Source: Clostridia bacterium (GTDB lineage: Bacteria; Bacillota; Clostridia; TANB77; CAG-508). Taken from it: a stretch of 12,786 bases of DNA. The translations under genes and the position numbers were made by a program. Under the pieces are notes generated by a model. It was not told the origin of the DNA. It saw nothing but the letters and a program-made list of their open reading frames with translations, and searched no databases. Shown one piece after another: positions 12,199-12,786 of the stretch (positions are counted from its first letter, which is position 1; each line of letters begins with the position of its first letter). The stretch is from contig CAAGQX010000074.1 of assembly GCA_900772235.1 (NCBI GenBank), positions 1 to 12,786 on the forward strand, written 5' to 3'.

Positions 12199-12786
12199 GT
12201 GCGGAGCGAAAACCTATGGTGTTGTGAGTGAAGTTCGGATAGCCGTTGCTACGGTCAGAAGCAGGATAGTTGTTGCCGCCATTGACGTAACTGCCGCCAC
12301 GAATAACTCGGTAGCTCGTAGAGACGGACTCTTGAGTCCATTCCATAACGTTTCCAGCCAAATCATAAATGTTTTTTGCTTTATTTTCTTCCCTTGCTCC
12401 TGTGGTTAGTAGCCAAGCTGTATAGTCATCTCCTGTTCCTCCTGGCTTTTGTTCATTAGTTTTTTCTTCTGACCAAGTGCTTCCATTATTACTTGAATAT
12501 TTTCCACTAAATGTAAATTTATGATTTCCATAGTTTCCCCAATTTGTACTATCTGTTACATTATGTGCATCATCTTTTACAAATTTTATGGTTTTATCCC
12601 ACATTGCTCCATATGGCAAAATTGCTTCTACTCCATATGTTTCTTTATTTGTATACATTTCTGCTATTTTACTTATTGCATTTGTTTGACTTATCCAGTT
12701 ATATGGGTATAGTCCTTTTTTAGTTAAAACTTCTGTTAAGTTGCTTGCTTTTGCATTGGTTCTTGGTTCTTTACTTCCTGCTTCAT
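12185..12786 (-). CDS. FGE-sulfatase / C-type-lectin-fold protein, 3' part, 5' end off the window
   Basis: The frame stays open from the stop at 12185 to the right edge, so about 199 residues are visible and the N-terminus is missing. The internal ATG at 12658 is not the true start: upstream codons read in frame (GLYPYNWISQTNAISKIAEM). The C-terminal half carries the formylglycine-generating-enzyme fold signature: NIYDLAGNVMEWT, then YRVIRGGSYVNGG, then IGFRSALYI. The paired cysteines that make FGE an oxidase are missing, and there is no cysteine in the visible part. It is therefore more likely a ligand-binding C-type-lectin-like domain than a sulfatase activator. The last ~45 codons have a very different base composition. 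Cell location cannot be judged without the N-terminus. Confidence 0.8.
   Translation of the reverse strand, partial: EAGSKEPRTNAKASNLTEVLTKKGLYPYNWISQTNAISKIAEMYTNKETYGVEAILPYGAMWDKTIKFVKDDAHNVTDSTNWGNYGNHKFTFSGKYSSNNGSTWSEEKTNEQKPGGTGDDYTAWLLTTGAREENKAKNIYDLAGNVMEWTQESVSTSYRVIRGGSYVNGGNNYPASDRSNGYPNFTHNTIGFRSALYIK
12199..12331 (-). other. Candidate DGR variable region
   Basis: This stretch encodes the last ~40 residues before the stop-codon hairpin. Counting bases 12201-12330 gives 69 G or C of 130 (53%), against 46 of 120 in 12361-12480 and less elsewhere. Codons such as AAC, TAC, GAC, AGC, CAC, TTC and GTC cluster in the exposed segment (12218-12292), in a genome that otherwise prefers AAT and TAT. 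This matches the AAC-derived positions that adenine mutagenesis diversifies in DGR targets. The GFRSAL end resembles the conserved 3' end of such regions. No reverse transcriptase or template repeat lies in the window, so this is inference. Confidence 0.5.

Overview
The window is an AT-rich stretch of a low-G+C Firmicute chromosome, most like an uncultured gut Clostridia-type organism. This is inferred from AGGAGG ribosome-binding sites, standard stop codons, a sortase-anchored surface protein, a Gram-positive-type tyrS and small cytoplasmic-membrane proteins. Every credible gene lies on the minus strand, so transcription runs from the right end to the left. No RNA gene, insertion sequence, integrase, CRISPR array or replication origin was recognised.

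From the right edge: (1) 12185-12786 is the 3' part of an FGE-sulfatase / C-type-lectin-fold protein. Its last ~45 codons switch to about 53% G+C and C-ending codons, and a 15-bp inverted repeat sits on the stop codon. Together these look like the variable region of a diversity-generating-retroelement (DGR) target. (2) metG and tyrS form a two-gene tRNA-synthetase operon with a clear promoter and a strong terminator. (3) 7118-8740 encodes a secreted, VPKTG-anchored wall protein whose N-terminal mature domain reads as ubiquitin-like. (4) A truncated ogt remnant precedes a Nudix hydrolase that ends in its own terminator. (5) An island at about 5880-6120 holds three ~36-bp tandem repeats and a hairpin. 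(6) rsgA (with a possible 13-codon leader ORF and a perfect 22-bp palindrome upstream), a membrane protein of unknown function and gpmA form a likely operon.

The left third (1-3200) is an accessory, decaying region. It holds a membrane-bound XRE regulator, a wall- or membrane-anchored protein gene broken by three single-base frameshifts, a glycine-zipper membrane miniprotein, a two-TM small protein, a frameshifted ~46-aa gene and a YgjV-like membrane protein.

A family of short GGGCG...CGCCC inverted repeats (five copies) sits between transcription units, each just 3' of a minus-strand gene. It is the main interspersed repeat here. The housekeeping genes (metG, tyrS, rsgA, gpmA) are intact. 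Broken or accessory genes lie among them, so the window mixes core chromosome with sites of gene turnover and surface-protein diversification.
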